The notes under the pieces are model-generated. The model was given only the letters and a program-made list of their open reading frames with translations, was not told the origin of the DNA and did no database searches. Both the position numbers and the translations under genes were made by a program. Shown piece by piece: positions 63,158 to 64,000 of a stretch of DNA of 64,000 nt; the first letter of the stretch is position 1; every line of letters starts with the position of its first letter. Origin of the DNA: Streptomyces xanthochromogenes (GTDB lineage: Bacteria > Actinomycetota > Actinomycetes > Streptomycetales > Streptomycetaceae); NCBI RefSeq assembly GCF_014650455.1, contig NZ_BMUZ01000016.1:124001-188000 (forward strand). Reading direction: 5' to 3'.

Positions 63158-63190
63158 GTTGCGGGCCCGACGGCTGGCCGGGCCCGCAAC
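63158..63190 (-). terminator. Hairpin between beta-propeller gene and the exporter operon
   Basis: A perfect 12-base stem, GTTGCGGGCCCG / CGGGCCCGCAAC, with a nine-base loop. It lies 56-88 bases after the propeller gene and 53 bases before the next start, so it may end the first transcript or reduce read-through. Confidence 0.65.
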
Positions 63191-63245
63191 GGCCAGGGGC
63201 CAGGGAAACGGGGCGACGGCCGCGTATCCCTGGCCCGGCCGGGGG

Positions 63246-64000
63246 TCAGGCGCTGGTGTCGGCGCGGTTGAGGCGGCGCAGGCGCTCGGGCTCGGAGAGG
63301 GTGTCGAGGTCGAACATGACGACGGAGCAGGGGCCGTAGCCGACGATGATCTCCTCGTAGGTGAAGGTGCCTTCGTCGCGGTCCAGTGGCGCGGAGGTGA
63401 GGTCGACCATGGTAAGGCTGTTGGGGGCGAAGTTGGGGTGGGCGGCCATCATGCCTGCGCGGGCGAAGTTGGTGACGTAGACGGTCTGGTCGCCGGGGTC
63501 GACGACCAGACCGCGCGGCCCGGATCCGGTGGGGATCTGGCGGGTCACGGCGAGGGTGTCGACGTCGATGACAGCGATGGTGGAGGAGTTTTCGACCGTG
63601 ACGAGCGCGTGGCGGCCGTCGGGGGTGAAGGCGACACCGCGCCCGCCGGTGGAGGCGACGTCCACGCGATGGGTCTGGTCGGTGGCGGTGTCGATGACGG
63701 TGGTGTAGTCGGCCTGGGTGTTGGCGACGAACACCCGCCGGCCCGAGGGGTCGATGCCCAGGCTGTAGGGGTGGGCCTCGCGGTCGACGGGGATCTGCGC
63801 GAGTTCGCAGACGCCCAACGGGTTGCCGTCGGCCAGCGAGGAGATGTCGAGCTTGCTGACGTAGCCGCCGCCCCAGATGCAGACGTAGGCGAGGGTGCCG
63901 TCCTTGCTGATGCCCATGTGTCGGGGATCGCGGCCGGTGGAGATCTGATGGACCTCGACGTTGAGTTCGAGATCGACGACCGAGATGGTGTTGGAGCCGG
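63246..64000 (-). CDS. YncE-like beta-propeller protein (partial, leaves the window)
   Basis: Open to the right edge. The minus strand shows repeated blades of the 40-residue type: STGRDPRHMGISKDGTLAYV, HPYSLGIDPSGRRVFVANTQ, GGRGVAFTPDGRHALVTVEN and GPRGLVVDPGDQTVYVTNFA, with TVIDTATDQ and AVIDVDTLAV between them. This is the seven-bladed YncE/Vgb family pattern. The stop is at 63246. Such proteins bind small molecules, peptides or nucleic acid. A signal peptide, if any, lies outside the window. Confidence 0.85.
   Translation of the reverse strand, partial: GSNTISVVDLELNVEVHQISTGRDPRHMGISKDGTLAYVCIWGGGYVSKLDISSLADGNPLGVCELAQIPVDREAHPYSLGIDPSGRRVFVANTQADYTTVIDTATDQTHRVDVASTGGRGVAFTPDGRHALVTVENSSTIAVIDVDTLAVTRQIPTGSGPRGLVVDPGDQTVYVTNFARAGMMAAHPNFAPNSLTMVDLTSAPLDRDEGTFTYEEIIVGYGPCSVVMFDLDTLSEPERLRRLNRADTSA

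Overview
The window is high-GC, high-coding-density DNA that reads as Streptomyces. It has GTG and TTG starts with GGAGG-type ribosome sites, secreted proteins with Tat or lipobox signals, an XRE/DUF397/DUF574 regulator set, a SapA-like protein and an edge of a type I polyketide synthase. The many insertion-sequence scars, small hypothetical genes, and SOS and transposon cargo suggest accessory DNA, either a chromosome arm or a large linear plasmid. No rRNA, tRNA or cas gene was found.

Layout. 1-2975: start of a type I PKS (KS-AT-DH...), leaving the window. 2976-7184: sparse DNA with a few small genes and a transposase scar. 7185-10360: AsnC-type regulator divergent from a DHA2 exporter, then a frameshifted glutathione peroxidase. 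11160-18063: an SOS cassette made of a LexA box, a DnaE2-like polymerase, an ImuB-like Y-family protein and an unknown third gene, then lexA itself with its own box. 18324-21622: secreted HNH nuclease and small secreted proteins.

21938-39205 is the most unusual part. A type I-E-like CRISPR array (61-base period) is cut inside one repeat by a 16,689-bp Tn3-family transposon (Tn3-A, 22248-38936). Tn3-A has 49-bp terminal inverted repeats and a TACAT target duplication. Inside Tn3-A sits a second complete Tn3-family transposon (Tn3-B, 23436-28896, 47-bp inverted repeats, TACGT duplication). The tnpA gene of Tn3-A is itself split by a roughly 3.9-kb element with two overlapping tyrosine recombinase genes, like Tn554 (about 32419-36340). 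With the insertions removed, Tn3-A is a short transposon carrying tnpR, a res site, an oxidoreductase, an XRE-cupin regulator, an L-threonine aldolase and tnpA. Tn3-B carries tnpR, tnpA and a nucleotidyltransferase-fold protein.

39664-49106: hypothetical genes, a GNAT-like protein, a SapA-like secreted protein, a lipoprotein, an M15-like Tat protein, and a large DUF1906 protein with its coupled membrane protein, then another transposase scar. 49109-56551: small regulators and a WhiJ-type set (DUF397, DUF574 methyltransferase, DUF5753 XRE protein), a broken Fic-like toxin pair and an HNH lipoprotein. 56750-59412: a truncated lamin-tail gene, a third HNH-like lipoprotein and a VOC-fold protein. 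59808-64000: a tightly overlapping minus-strand unit with an AlkX/YcaQ-type DNA glycosylase, an MFS exporter, an unknown protein and a YncE-like beta-propeller, which looks like a resistance/export unit beside a biosynthetic cluster.

Several otherwise sound genes carry one-base shifts in or next to short homopolymers (gpx, tnpA of Tn3-B, the oxidoreductase, the Fic-like toxin). They may be sequencing errors rather than true decay, so these genes are described by their full homologous extent.
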